A program made the translations under genes and the position numbers. The notes under the pieces were generated by a model. It was not told the DNA's origin. It saw only the letters and a program-made list of their open reading frames with translations, and searched no databases. This document shows positions 54,670 to 63,502 of a stretch of DNA of 64,000 nucleotides, one piece after another (the stretch's first letter is position 1; every line of letters starts with the position of its first letter). The stretch is taken from positions 1 to 64,000 of the forward strand of contig NZ_PGGW01000060.1 of the NCBI RefSeq assembly GCF_002794255.1. Reading direction: 5' to 3'. This stretch comes from Streptomyces carminius (lineage in GTDB: Bacteria; Actinomycetota; Actinomycetes; Streptomycetales; Streptomycetaceae).

Positions 54670-55221
54670 TCAATTATTACTTCCGAGAGCCATCCAGAGC
54701 GCGCCTGCGCCTGAGATGACGGCACACAGGATGAGACACAAGTCAGCGCTTGTACACCGTGTCCAACGGACCTGCAAAGCGGCACGGCCATCACTCACCG
54801 GGTTATCTGAACGAAGCCAACTATCGATTCTTTGAGCTGCTTCACTGCTTGTATCTTTAAAGCGGTCAACGAGGGATCCTCCAAACGCAAAGACAGGGAT
54901 GTTTTGGTCGTCACCTATCTGCACTTGCAGTGTTCCGTCATCGCTGACTGAGGCGCCCCGAATTATCGTCATCGGAACGATAGTGGTACGCAGAGGATTG
55001 ACCACAATGAGCTTACTACCGAGCAGTATTACTTTGCAATTTGCGACTCGACTGACAACTCCCACAAACGCAAAGAATACCGGCACTCCCTGCCATCCGG
55101 TTTGGAACCCGTTCACTGAGGTGACGTTAACCACGGCCGCGAGCATCCCGACCCCGGATCCCAGGATAACAAGTCCAGAAAAAATCAGCCATGATTTTCT
55201 CCTCAATACAATCGGGTCCAT
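54670..55221 (-). CDS. PH-like-domain membrane protein, candidate RHS immunity protein
   Basis: Encodes 183 residues from ATG 55221 with GGGAGG close before it. Two N-terminal membrane segments (WLIFSGLVILGSGVGMLAAV and VPVFFAFVGVV), a beta-rich middle domain (VILLGSKLIVVNPLRTTIVP, VFAFGGSLVDRF) and a C-terminal membrane helix give a bacterial PH-like arrangement. It starts 58 bases after the RHS stop on the same strand, where polymorphic-toxin immunity genes usually lie. The 52.3-kb gene is a degenerate paralogue. The immunity role is inferred from position. Confidence 0.62.
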   Translation of the reverse strand: MDPIVLRRKSWLIFSGLVILGSGVGMLAAVVNVTSVNGFQTGWQGVPVFFAFVGVVSRVANCKVILLGSKLIVVNPLRTTIVPMTIIRGASVSDDGTLQVQIGDDQNIPVFAFGGSLVDRFKDTSSEAAQRIDSWLRSDNPVSDGRAALQVRWTRCTSADLCLILCAVISGAGALWMALGSNN

Positions 55222-55279
55222 CTCGCCTCCCTTTCCCTCAGAAACCAAAGGAACCAACTCGCCTACCCTACATTCGCAC

Positions 55280-58200
55280 TTAGCACGCACCTGCCGTGCT
55301 CCCTGGGCTCGCAGCACCTACGCCACAGAAGGTCATGGAGAGACCGGTGTTGAGGCTTACATTGGCATAGGTAGCGCCAACATCGACCACCTTGCGGTAT
55401 CCGTAGATGGTGACGTTATCGGCTTGGTACACGGTCTTCACACGTGTGCGTCTCACAATAGCCGCTCCTCGCCATCCCCCTACCAAAGTCTTTGCGACGT
55501 ACCCTCCACCGAGAGTCCAGGCCAGGCTCTTGCCAGATGCGGACCAATTCCAGCTTCCTGTTGTCAATCCGTCGCCGAAAAAAGTCGTTGCTACAACGGC
55601 CGCACCCGCTACTGTGCACACCCCTGCCGAGGCCACCAAACAAACACCGAAACCCACTCCGGGTAGGACTCTATTTTTCCAGCCTTCCCATGTACCGAAG
55701 GTTTCCTTAGTATTTTCCCAGGCGTTGCCGGCAGCGCCTTTCATGTCGCCGCGCTTGAGTTTGTCCCAGAAGCCTTCGTCCCGCTCGTTCTTTTTGCGCT
55801 GCGCTTCTGCGGCCTTGCGTTCGCGTTTGATCCGGTTCTGCTGCTCTATGTAGGCGGACCGGGCTGCCTGCTCAAGGCTGGGGGTGGTGACGCCGCTGCC
55901 CTTGGTGTAGGTGTGGCGGTAGCTCGTGTTCTTCTGGATGGTGTAGTTCGGTGAGATGGTGCCGCCGCGGGCTCTGGTCTCCCGCTCGTAGTTCTTGCCG
56001 AACTCGACCTTCTGGAGGTCGCCGGTGCCGCCGCGGCCGTTGGTGCAGCTGTACTGGCCGCTGACGCACTCCTCGTACGCCTCGCCGGTGGGGTCGGCGA
56101 AGGTGACGGGGTTGTTGTTGCCGTAGATGTAGGGATTGTGCTGGGACAGGTCCTCCGGAAGCAGGAGGGGGTCGACCGACAGGAAGCGTCCCAGCTGCGG
56201 GTCGTACTCGCGAGCACCGAGGTGGGTGGTGCCCGTCGGGTCGGTCGTGCCGGACAGGAAGCCGCGGTCACCGGGCCAGGCGCCGGAGGAGGCACGCGGG
56301 CCGCCGAACGGCAGTTGCTTGCGGCGGGTGACCGCCTGGCCGGCGCCCCAGGCGACGGCGATGAGCGCGGTGCCCTGGTGGTCGGGGAAGAGGAAGGTGA
56401 TGGCGCCGTCACCGGTGCGCACCGCCACGTTCTGCCCGGCGTGGCTGTAGTAGCGGGTGCCGGTGACCTTGTCGCCCGTGGCCTTGAGTTCGTTGCCGCC
56501 CGGCAGGTACGCGGTGATCGAGCCGTCGGCGTCGCGGGCCATCAGCCGCTCCCCGTCGGAGTCGTACAGGTACGAGGTGGTCTTCCCGTCCTCGGTGACG
56601 GTGGCCAGCCGGCCCTCCGCGTCCCAGTCCAATGCCTGGTCGCGGGCGCCGCCGGTGCGGCTGCTGGTATTGCCCGCCTCGTCGTAGGAGAAGGTCTCCC
56701 GCTGTCCGTCGGCGGGACCACCGGTGGTGGTCACCGACCGCAGGGCGTGCGGGGCGTCCTGGCCCGGCTCGCCGTAGGTGTAGGTACGGGTGATGTCCTC
56801 ACCTCCGGAGGTGACCGCGTGGCGGACCTCCTCGGTGCGGTTGCCCGTCACATCGTGGCTGTAAGTGTGCCAGTAGGCGTCGGGGCCGCCCACGGTGGAG
56901 GCCGACGGTCCTGCCGAGCAGTCGTCATCGCCCTTGCCGGTGGTCCAGGCGTCGGTGAGGCGCCGCAGGGCGTCCGTGGTGAAGCACTGGTTGTCGGTGG
57001 ATTTCTGGGCGTCCTGCCCCGAGGTGGCGGAGACGCGGGTGATGTTGCCCGCGTCGTCGTAGGTGTAGCGGGTTTCCTCGATCCGCAGCGCCACGTCACC
57101 GTCGAGGGTGTGCCGGGTCAGGGCACCGGTGTGCGCGTCCCAGTCCTGGGTCTGGTAGACCCTTTGCCCGAAGATGCCGTACTCGGTGCGGATCGGCCGG
57201 GAGAGCACGTCGTAGCTGACGTTGTTGACCAGGGTCTGGCGTCCGGCGACGGTGCGGGTGGGGAGGTCGTCCGCGTCGTAGACGGTGGTGACGCGTTCAC
57301 TCGGCAGGCCGCCGATCGCTGGGTGGCTGGTCGACTGCTGCGTGCCGGTGTACTGGTTGTACGTGTAGGACCACCGGTAGGAGCCGGCCAGCGCACCGGT
57401 GGCGGCGGGCAGGGTGGTGGTGGAGGAGGTCGGCTGGTAGCGGTTGTTGTAGCCGCCGATCTCCGTGGTGTACGCCTGTCCGTCGATATAGCGGGTGTCA
57501 GCGGTGGGGTGCCCCTTGGCGAGGGTGTCGTACGTCCACTCCGCGCGCAGCTCGTCGCCCTGCTTGAGCTCTTTCCTGCGGCCGAGCGCGTCGTAGACGG
57601 TGGTGAGTGTCGTCCCACGGGCGTCGGTGGTCCGCACCGGCCGGTCCAGGTCGTCGTAGGCCGTGGTGGTCAGGCCCTTGTCGGGGTCGTCGGCCCGGAC
57701 CTCGCGGCCGCGCGCGTCGAAGGCCCAGGTCCAGGTGTTGCCGCCCGCGTCGGTCAGTTTCGCCAGGTTGCCGTGCTTGTCGTAGGCGTAGGTGGCCTTG
57801 ATGTACCGGGTGCGGTCCTTGTCGGTGTAGGACAGCCGTTCCGTCACCTGGCCGAGTGCGTTGGTCACCGTGGTCCGGGCGGTGCCGCCCTCGGGCGGGA
57901 CCATGGTGGTGCGGTCACCGGTGTAGGCCGTGGTGGTCCGTTTGGTCTCGTTCCCGAACTCCAGCGAGAGCACGGCGGTTGGGCGTCCGGCGCCGTCGAA
58001 GCGGTTCTCGGTGGCGGCCGGGACCTGGCTCTCGTCCCCGGTCACCAGGGTGGTGGACGGCGCGCCCTTGGCGTGGTAGGGGCTGTACGCCTTCCCCACC
58101 CGGCCGAGGGTGTCGTACAACTGCTCGGTGACGACTCTGCCGTTTTTGACGCCGGCGGCCGGGGACTGCGTCTCCCGCTCACGCAGCAGTCCGTCGTAGA

Positions 58201-59890
58201 AGGCGTAGGAGGTGGCGTACGAGCCGTCGCCGCGCAGGGTCCTGGTGGTGACGACGGCCGCCTCGGTCCTGCTGACACGGTAGGTGAACTCCGCGACCGG
58301 CATGTTCTCGTGATCGGCCTTGGACCAGCCCGGCTCCCATGCCCTGGTCAGCCGGCCCAGGGCGTCGTAGGCCAGATCGGTGCGTTTGCCGTTGGCGTCG
58401 ACGACCGCGGTGGTCACTCCCCGCCGCGGGTCGGTGTGGGTGGTCTCGGTGTGGCCCAGCGCGTTGGTGGCCGCCGTCTTGCTCGGTGCCTGGCCGGTGG
58501 CCGGGGTGTAGGCGACGCGGGTCGTCTCCCCGGCGGCGTCGATGGAGGTGACCTGGCGCCCGTACTGGTCGTAGGTCGCCTTGTTCACGGTGACGTGGCC
58601 GGTGCCGGCGCCGTCGTTCTCGTCCGTGCGGGTGAGGTCGCCCTTGGTCGGGGCGGCGCCCAGCCCTGTTGCGCCGTCGTAGTAGTGGCGCTCGGTGGAG
58701 ACCAGGTCCCCGGGCAGGTCGGGGGTGGCGGTGCAGGAGACCGCCACGGTCCTGGCCTCTGCCACGGGAGTGAGGATGTTCTTCCCGGTGTTCCGGGCGT
58801 AGGAGGTGGTGACGCACTGCTCGTCGCCGCTCTTCGCGGTGTCGCCGCTGTCGGAGGCGGAAGCGACCATGCCCAGGGAGTCGAAGGTGCGGGTGACCTC
58901 GGTGCGGCGCATCGTTCCGCCGCTGACGGCCGTGCGGGTCGCCTCCTTCCGCACGCCGGTGTGCCGTGCTTCCAGGGCGGGCAGGCCGCTGCGGGACTGG
59001 GAGGCCGTCGCCGCCGAGCGCCAGGGGGTGTGGCTGGTGGCCGACACCAGTGCGCCGCCGACACCGTTGTAGGTGGCCGTCTCCCGGGTCATGCCGGCGA
59101 ACGCCCTGCGGTCGGTGACCTCGGTGCCCTCGGAGTCGGCGACCTGGGCGCCGTCGATGCCGCGGAAGTAGCGGGTCTCGGTCAGTGTCCGGCTGTCGTC
59201 GGTCGTACCGCCGATCACCTGTACCCGGCCGTATCCCCTGCGGTCGTCGTAGGTGCGGTGCTCGGGCTTGGTGAACTCGTCCTCGCTCTTGGTCCAGCCC
59301 AGACCGCCGAGGTACTTGTAGGCGGTCTGCACGGCCGGTGCTCCACCGGTGTTGTCGACCTCATGCATCTGGGTGACCACATAGGAGTGGAACCAGTCCT
59401 CGTACGGCTCGTAGTCCGGGGCGGGGACGTCCGGCGGGGACCAGATCACCGGGTAGCAGCGTCCGGTGTTGGACTCGGGCTTCGGCAGGGACCCGGCCGT
59501 GCAGCCGGGGTCCGAGTAGGTGATGCCGATGGTGCCGCCGGTCTCGGTGTCGATGGCGTGGACGCGGTAACGGTTGTACGCCGGGATCGCGTCGACGGCT
59601 CCCGAGACGCGGTTGGGCATCTGCACACCCCGGAAGGTCACCGGGGGAAGGGTGACCGGCGTGTCACCGGTGTGCTCGGTGCGGGTTATCGACTTCAGCC
59701 ACAGCGGCGGGGCGTTGCCGTCTCCGGTGGAGGGGAAGGAGTGCTCCAGCTTCCAGGAGTCGACCTTTTGGTAGGCACCGTCCACCAGCGCGGAGGTGGT
59801 GACCCCGGTCAGGCGCTTGCGTGTCCAGTACGAGGGCGAGGCGTTGCCTTCGCAGGTGGCGCCGGACTTGCAGTACTGGTCGAACGGCAC
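55280..59890 (-). CDS. RHS/YD-repeat protein, 5'-truncated, probable polymorphic toxin carrier
   Basis: The frame gives 1536 residues from GTG 59890, but coding sequence continues upstream to a TGA at 60065-60067 (RAEYGLRSDAIFTGKAA is visible) with no start, so the real gene has lost its N-terminal part, including any signal peptide; Streptomyces relatives are near 2000 residues. Residues to about 1270 are YD repeats ending in the RHS core block LGAREYDPQLGRFLSVDPLL and DPTGE. The last 266 residues hold a charged helix, a hydrophobic stretch (LPGVGFGVCLVASAGVCTVA) and a tail ending in Cys. The tail is probably a toxin or its remnant; I recognise no toxin motif. A candidate immunity gene follows. 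Confidence 0.8.
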   Translation of the reverse strand: MPFDQYCKSGATCEGNASPSYWTRKRLTGVTTSALVDGAYQKVDSWKLEHSFPSTGDGNAPPLWLKSITRTEHTGDTPVTLPPVTFRGVQMPNRVSGAVDAIPAYNRYRVHAIDTETGGTIGITYSDPGCTAGSLPKPESNTGRCYPVIWSPPDVPAPDYEPYEDWFHSYVVTQMHEVDNTGGAPAVQTAYKYLGGLGWTKSEDEFTKPEHRTYDDRRGYGRVQVIGGTTDDSRTLTETRYFRGIDGAQVADSEGTEVTDRRAFAGMTRETATYNGVGGALVSATSHTPWRSAATASQSRSGLPALEARHTGVRKEATRTAVSGGTMRRTEVTRTFDSLGMVASASDSGDTAKSGDEQCVTTSYARNTGKNILTPVAEARTVAVSCTATPDLPGDLVSTERHYYDGATGLGAAPTKGDLTRTDENDGAGTGHVTVNKATYDQYGRQVTSIDAAGETTRVAYTPATGQAPSKTAATNALGHTETTHTDPRRGVTTAVVDANGKRTDLAYDALGRLTRAWEPGWSKADHENMPVAEFTYRVSRTEAAVVTTRTLRGDGSYATSYAFYDGLLRERETQSPAAGVKNGRVVTEQLYDTLGRVGKAYSPYHAKGAPSTTLVTGDESQVPAATENRFDGAGRPTAVLSLEFGNETKRTTTAYTGDRTTMVPPEGGTARTTVTNALGQVTERLSYTDKDRTRYIKATYAYDKHGNLAKLTDAGGNTWTWAFDARGREVRADDPDKGLTTTAYDDLDRPVRTTDARGTTLTTVYDALGRRKELKQGDELRAEWTYDTLAKGHPTADTRYIDGQAYTTEIGGYNNRYQPTSSTTTLPAATGALAGSYRWSYTYNQYTGTQQSTSHPAIGGLPSERVTTVYDADDLPTRTVAGRQTLVNNVSYDVLSRPIRTEYGIFGQRVYQTQDWDAHTGALTRHTLDGDVALRIEETRYTYDDAGNITRVSATSGQDAQKSTDNQCFTTDALRRLTDAWTTGKGDDDCSAGPSASTVGGPDAYWHTYSHDVTGNRTEEVRHAVTSGGEDITRTYTYGEPGQDAPHALRSVTTTGGPADGQRETFSYDEAGNTSSRTGGARDQALDWDAEGRLATVTEDGKTTSYLYDSDGERLMARDADGSITAYLPGGNELKATGDKVTGTRYYSHAGQNVAVRTGDGAITFLFPDHQGTALIAVAWGAGQAVTRRKQLPFGGPRASSGAWPGDRGFLSGTTDPTGTTHLGAREYDPQLGRFLSVDPLLLPEDLSQHNPYIYGNNNPVTFADPTGEAYEECVSGQYSCTNGRGGTGDLQKVEFGKNYERETRARGGTISPNYTIQKNTSYRHTYTKGSGVTTPSLEQAARSAYIEQQNRIKRERKAAEAQRKKNERDEGFWDKLKRGDMKGAAGNAWENTKETFGTWEGWKNRVLPGVGFGVCLVASAGVCTVAGAAVVATTFFGDGLTTGSWNWSASGKSLAWTLGGGYVAKTLVGGWRGAAIVRRTRVKTVYQADNVTIYGYRKVVDVGATYANVSLNTGLSMTFCGVGAASPGSTAGAC

Positions 59891-60091
59891 GTCCGGCCAC
59901 TTGCCGGCGTTGGCCTGGGTGAACTTGTCGGCGGCGCAGTCGAAGGCATCGGTCTTCAGGCAGCGCTCGGAGACGGTGAAGTCGACCTTGGCCGCGGCCT
60001 TGCCGGTGAAGATCGCGTCCGAGCGCAGTCCGTATTCGGCCCTGGTACTGGTGGGCTCTCGTATTCAACTGTCGCGAGTTCGCCGGGGACT

Positions 60092-60149
60092 CCAACCGGC
60101 TCGTGACGACGCGTGATCGCGAACGGCGTCCGGTTTCAGAGCCGGTTGG
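60092..60149. repeat. Inverted repeat near the RHS truncation point
   Basis: CCAACCGGCTC (60092-60102) and GAGCCGGTTGG (60139-60149) are perfect 11-base inverted repeats 36 bases apart, about 25 bases outside the point where RHS coding ends. It could be a hairpin, a recombination scar or an attachment-type site. Confidence 0.5.
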
Positions 60150-60342
60150 TCTCCTTCACCGACCACTGCCAGGACCGTCGAGCAGCGGACAGGGTGCCCG
60201 CAGCGCCCCACCCTACGGCCGCACCATCGGCGGCGGAGGCTCCCGCACCCGGTGACGTACGTCCGTGAACGCCCCACCCACGACGTGTCGCCCTGCGATC
60301 ATTGATCCATCTTTGAGTGAGCGACACGAATTGAGGAGCACC

Positions 60343-60606
60343 ATGGCGTGGGCCTACGCGGAACTGGCCAAGGAAGCAGCCAAGCGCGGCGGTCCCACCG
60401 CGCTGCGCGCCTTCTACACCAGGCGGGGCATCATCATCGGCGGCGCCATCACCAGCGCCTCCATCGCGGGGACCGTCGCCTACGACAAGTGGAGCAAACG
60501 CCGCACCGCTGCCACTGCCGAAACGGCGTCCGACGCTACAACGGAAACTCCGCCCGCTGGCGACACCCGGAGCGGGCAACCTGCCGATAGCTCCCGTACG
60601 GACTGA
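60343..60606 (+). CDS. Small membrane protein, unknown
   Basis: Encodes 87 residues from ATG 60343 with GAGGAG before it. One membrane helix (IIIGGAITSASIAGTVAY) at about 31-48 is preceded by a helical part MAWAYAELAKEAAKRGGPTA and followed by a Thr/Ala-rich tail. Similar size and shape occur among small proteins of actinomycete mobile elements, but I cannot assign a family. It is divergent from the truncated RHS gene. Confidence 0.6.
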   Translation: MAWAYAELAKEAAKRGGPTALRAFYTRRGIIIGGAITSASIAGTVAYDKWSKRRTAATAETASDATTETPPAGDTRSGQPADSSRTD

Positions 60607-60614
60607 CTCCTGCA

Positions 60615-60880
60615 GTGAGCGAACAGCTACCCAGCGGCGGCATCGGAACGGAAACCGGCGCTAACGCCGAATTCGCTGCCCGCGCGGTCGTCGCGTGCTG
60701 GGACCTGATCACCCAGGAGCGGGTGGGCAAGGCGGTGGTCGACGTCGCCGAGGAGAAGCGACAAGCCGGTCAAGGTCCGTGCCGACCGGCGGCGTGGCAT
60801 CACCGACGACGGCATGGTGCAGCTGGTGACCATCCGCAGCCGGCAGGCGTCCGTGCCGCGTTCCCGCGACCTGACCACGA
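60615..60880 (+). pseudogene. Frameshifted small gene
   Basis: The first frame reads MSEQLPSGGIGTETGANAEF and continues to VDVAEEKR near 60760. From about 60763 a different frame reads KPVKVRADRRRGITDDGMVQ with the same coding bias, so one or two bases have been lost or gained around 60760. The joined protein would be roughly 85-90 residues and is unknown to me. It starts 9 bases after the 60343 gene and was probably its operon partner. Confidence 0.5.
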
Positions 60881-61225
60881 GGGACCTGGTCCGGCCACGG
60901 GTCCCTGCACGAGCGCCGCCGAACGGCTGTCACGGGACACCGGACGGGCGTCTGTCTCCGGGTACCCGAACCCCCTGAACCCGCCGCCGAGGTAGCCGCC
61001 GATCACGATGACCGACGCCGCAGCGCCGATAGCGTATGCGAGCCGTTCGCCCTTGGACGCCTGGACGGGGGACCCCGGCGCCGGGGCCGTCCACCGGTAG
61101 ACGAGCCAGGCGAGCACCAGCGCGACGGCGACGACGAATGCGGTGAACAGGTCGAACGTCACAGCGGGCATGGGCGCCGTGTCCTGGGAGGCGGCCGCCG
61201 AGGTGACGCCGTCGATGCCGAACAT
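60800..61225 (-). CDS. Small integral membrane protein
   Basis: Encodes up to 141 residues from ATG 61225 with GGAGG 6 bases before. Two membrane segments are clear (FDLFTAFVVAVALVLAWLVY and LAYAIGAAASVIVIGGYLGG). After about residue 90 the sequence becomes low-quality and overlaps the frameshifted gene on the other strand, so the original C-terminus was probably shorter and the tail is read-through. It resembles the small spread or transfer membrane proteins of actinomycete integrative elements only in general design. Confidence 0.6.
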   Translation of the reverse strand: MFGIDGVTSAAASQDTAPMPAVTFDLFTAFVVAVALVLAWLVYRWTAPAPGSPVQASKGERLAYAIGAAASVIVIGGYLGGGFRGFGYPETDARPVSRDSRSAALVQGPVAGPGPSWSGRGNAARTPAGCGWSPAAPCRRR

Positions 61226-61383
61226 GAGGGACCTCCGGTGAGTTGGGATCGTCACGATGGAGGGCGCGGGGGTTAGCCCCGCAAGTCCTCGTCCTCGTGG
61301 AGAGCCCATCGGACCGCAAGCGCCGGATGGCGGGTAGGCAGAAAAGTGGACCCCCGCCCCGTGAGGACGCCTAGCCTCGGGGC

Positions 61384-62403
61384 GTGAGCCGTAACAACAA
61401 GCCACCCCTCGCGTTCCGGCCCGTACGGCAGGCCCTGGACGCTGCTGGCTACGGTCCGGACGTCTACAAGGACAGGACGTTTCGTCGGGACTACGAAGTC
61501 GGCTTCATTCCGAAGCTGACCGCGGACGCCACGGCTGAAGAGATCGATAACGCAGTGCTGGCCGCCGAACTCTGCGCTGGGGCCCGTACTGTCGGCCAGC
61601 TGTGCCCGGGGGTGAAAGGGAGGCTGCTGGCGATGAACCCGGATCCCGGCGCCACTCGCAACCTCCGCACCGCACTGCGGAAGGGAGTCGAGAACCTCCT
61701 GAAGCGACCTGAGATCGGACCGCCGCCTCCTAGAATCAACGTCTACTCCCAGAAGGCCATCGAGGCGCTGCTTCCGCTTTCACCCAAGCCGGTGCTGGGG
61801 ATGATCGTCCGCCTCGCCCAGATTCGCGGGATCAGCCAGGATCAGATCAACGTCTTCCTGGAGGACGTGCCGAAAGCCACCGGGGGGAAGCGCGCCTGGA
61901 GAACCGGTCTGCGCGAGGCGTTTGGGGTCATGTGTGCCGAGATGGGGCAGCCCCTCAGCGCGCTGAGCCAGAAGGCCCTGGAAGAGGCATTCCTCTCCGC
62001 CAACCCTCGGGCGAGACGCCTGTGCGAGCTGATGGAGGAGCAGGGCTACAGGCCGGGACCCACGCGCGGCGACGGCATGGTCAGCCTGATCGACATGGTC
62101 AGCACGGCCAACCTCACCGACACTGACCGCGCGTTGCGGCTGCTCGATGAAAGCAGCGACGTTGTCTTACGGGGCAGCGTGTTGCGGGTAGGGCAGGCAC
62201 GACGCACGGGGCACTTCCCGCACGAGGACCACCACATGCAACGGTGTCGGGTGGCGGCCGACTGGGACGCGCTCATCACGTGCCAGATCCTCGACCCGCG
62301 CACCTCGGCGTGGTGGAAAGCCGCCTACGGGGACTTCCGCCCCCTCCTCGGCATCGCTACGGAGGTCATGGCCGAAGTGGCCCGTGGCGCACGGGAGGAG
62401 TGA
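61384..62403 (+). CDS. Hypothetical 339-residue protein
   Basis: Starts at GTG 61384 (MSRNNKPPLAFRPVRQALDA). It is soluble and mostly helical, with blocks KPVLGMIVRLAQIRGISQDQ and ARRLCELMEEQGYRPGPTRG. A cluster of His and Asp (GHFPHEDHHMQRCR) near residue 285 could bind metal. I do not recognise a family. Coding bias is good and the frame is intact. It is flanked by a small membrane gene and an IS remnant, placing it in the mobile-DNA part of the island. Confidence 0.65.
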   Translation: MSRNNKPPLAFRPVRQALDAAGYGPDVYKDRTFRRDYEVGFIPKLTADATAEEIDNAVLAAELCAGARTVGQLCPGVKGRLLAMNPDPGATRNLRTALRKGVENLLKRPEIGPPPPRINVYSQKAIEALLPLSPKPVLGMIVRLAQIRGISQDQINVFLEDVPKATGGKRAWRTGLREAFGVMCAEMGQPLSALSQKALEEAFLSANPRARRLCELMEEQGYRPGPTRGDGMVSLIDMVSTANLTDTDRALRLLDESSDVVLRGSVLRVGQARRTGHFPHEDHHMQRCRVAADWDALITCQILDPRTSAWWKAAYGDFRPLLGIATEVMAEVARGAREE

Positions 62404-62534
62404 GAGGCGGGCGGTCAGTCCGGCCCGCGGTCCGACGAGGCGGCCTTGGTGCGTGAGGCGGTGCGCGATCTGCTCGGCGAGGTGTCCGCGCCCTCCTTCC
62501 CGGGCGCCCACTACGCCCACAACGCGGTCGCCGC
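62404..62534. other. Short unassigned stretch before the IS remnant
   Basis: A frame from about 62446 reads VREAVRDLLGEVSAPSFPGA and is cut where the IS-like sequence begins, so it may be the start of a gene broken by the insertion. I cannot assign it. Confidence 0.3.
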
Positions 62535-63134
62535 GCTCGCCGGACCTGGTCAACCGCCGCTTCACCGCCGAGCGGCCCAACCAGCTGTGGCTGGCGGATC
62601 TGACCTACATCCGCACCTGGTCGGGGTGGGTCTACGTGGCGTTCGTCCTGGACGCGTACTCACGCCGGATCGTGGGCTGGCAGGCCGCCACGCACCTACC
62701 GCACGGACCTGCCGCTGGACGCGCTGGAGATAGCGCTGTGGCGGCAGAGGATCAAGAAGGACGCCGGGCTCATCCACCACAGCGACAGAGGGTCGCAGTA
62801 CGTGTCCATTCGCTATACGGAACGTCTCGCGGAGGTCGGGGCTTCCGCGTCGGTGGGTTCCGTCGCGGACAGTTATGACAACGCGATGGCCGAGGCCCTG
62901 AACGGCACGTTCAAAGCCGAACTGATCGAGCATCAGGGGCCATGGCGGGACTTCGACCAGGTCGAGCGGGCCGTCTTCCAGTGGGTCGCGTGGTACAACA
63001 GTGAACGCCTCCACTCCGCCCTCGGCTACGTACCACCCGACGAGTACGGACAGGCGCACCGGGCGCAACTGGACGAAGTCCCACAGACCGCTTGATCACA
63101 CGATCGCGGACTCTACGAAACTCGGGGCAGCTCA
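62535..63134 (+). mobile_element. IS3-family transposase (OrfB) remnant
   Basis: The catalytic part of an IS3-type transposase is readable in two frames: RRFTAERPNQLWLADLTYIR to WQAATHL in one, then RTDLPLDALEIALW through HHSDRGSQY and ADSYDNAMAEALNGTFKAEL to a stop at 63093-63095. All three DDE-type acids are visible (DLTYI, HSDRG, NAMAEALNG). One extra base near 62697-62700 breaks the frame. OrfA and the N-terminal half of OrfB are missing. The sequence ending CTCGGGGCAGCTCA at 63134 resembles an IS3 right inverted repeat. It is inactive. Confidence 0.8.
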
Positions 63135-63217
63135 GTCCCTAGCTACTCCCTCCTGATCCCACCCTTGTCCGGGAACGGGTCCAGGGCCAGCGTCGGGGTG
63201 ACACAGACCTGTGACTT

Positions 63218-63502
63218 TCAACGGCTTCTGACGTAGTTACTCGGCAGTACACGGTGTTCCTGTCTGTCAATGTCTGAACGGTCGGACGGGCCACCGGGCG
63301 GGTCGGTGAGTACTTCCAGGAAGCCGTCTGCATGCAGACGGCTGCGCGATCGGCTCAGCCCGTGACGCCTGTGGCGCATGTGGTCCGCAGGGCTGTAGAC
63401 AGTTTCGCGGCTGATGCCGAACTCCTTCGCGGCCCGCATGGCGACCTCCGCGGAGTCCTCGTCCTCCGGCACGAGCGAGACCACCAGCGCCGCCGCGCTC
63501 AT
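63218..63502 (-). CDS. Small protein with possible helix-turn-helix
   Basis: Encodes 94 residues from ATG 63502 (MSAAALVVSLVPEDEDSAEV). The stretch AMRAAKEFGISRETVYS looks like a helix-turn-helix of a resolvase or regulator, after which the sequence loses protein-like character, so a frameshift is likely. The start overlaps the stop of the next upstream frame as ATGA, indicating a coupled pair. Confidence 0.45.
   Translation of the reverse strand: MSAAALVVSLVPEDEDSAEVAMRAAKEFGISRETVYSPADHMRHRRHGLSRSRSRLHADGFLEVLTDPPGGPSDRSDIDRQEHRVLPSNYVRSR

Noticed and set aside
56138..60106. 1322-residue + strand frame opposite the RHS gene
   Set aside because: It is a shadow of the repetitive RHS coding sequence; Gly/Val/Arg-rich with no family features.
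60090..60150. tRNA fragment or attachment site at the RHS junction
   Set aside because: The inverted repeat does not fold as a tRNA arm set and no second copy of the sequence was noticed in the window.
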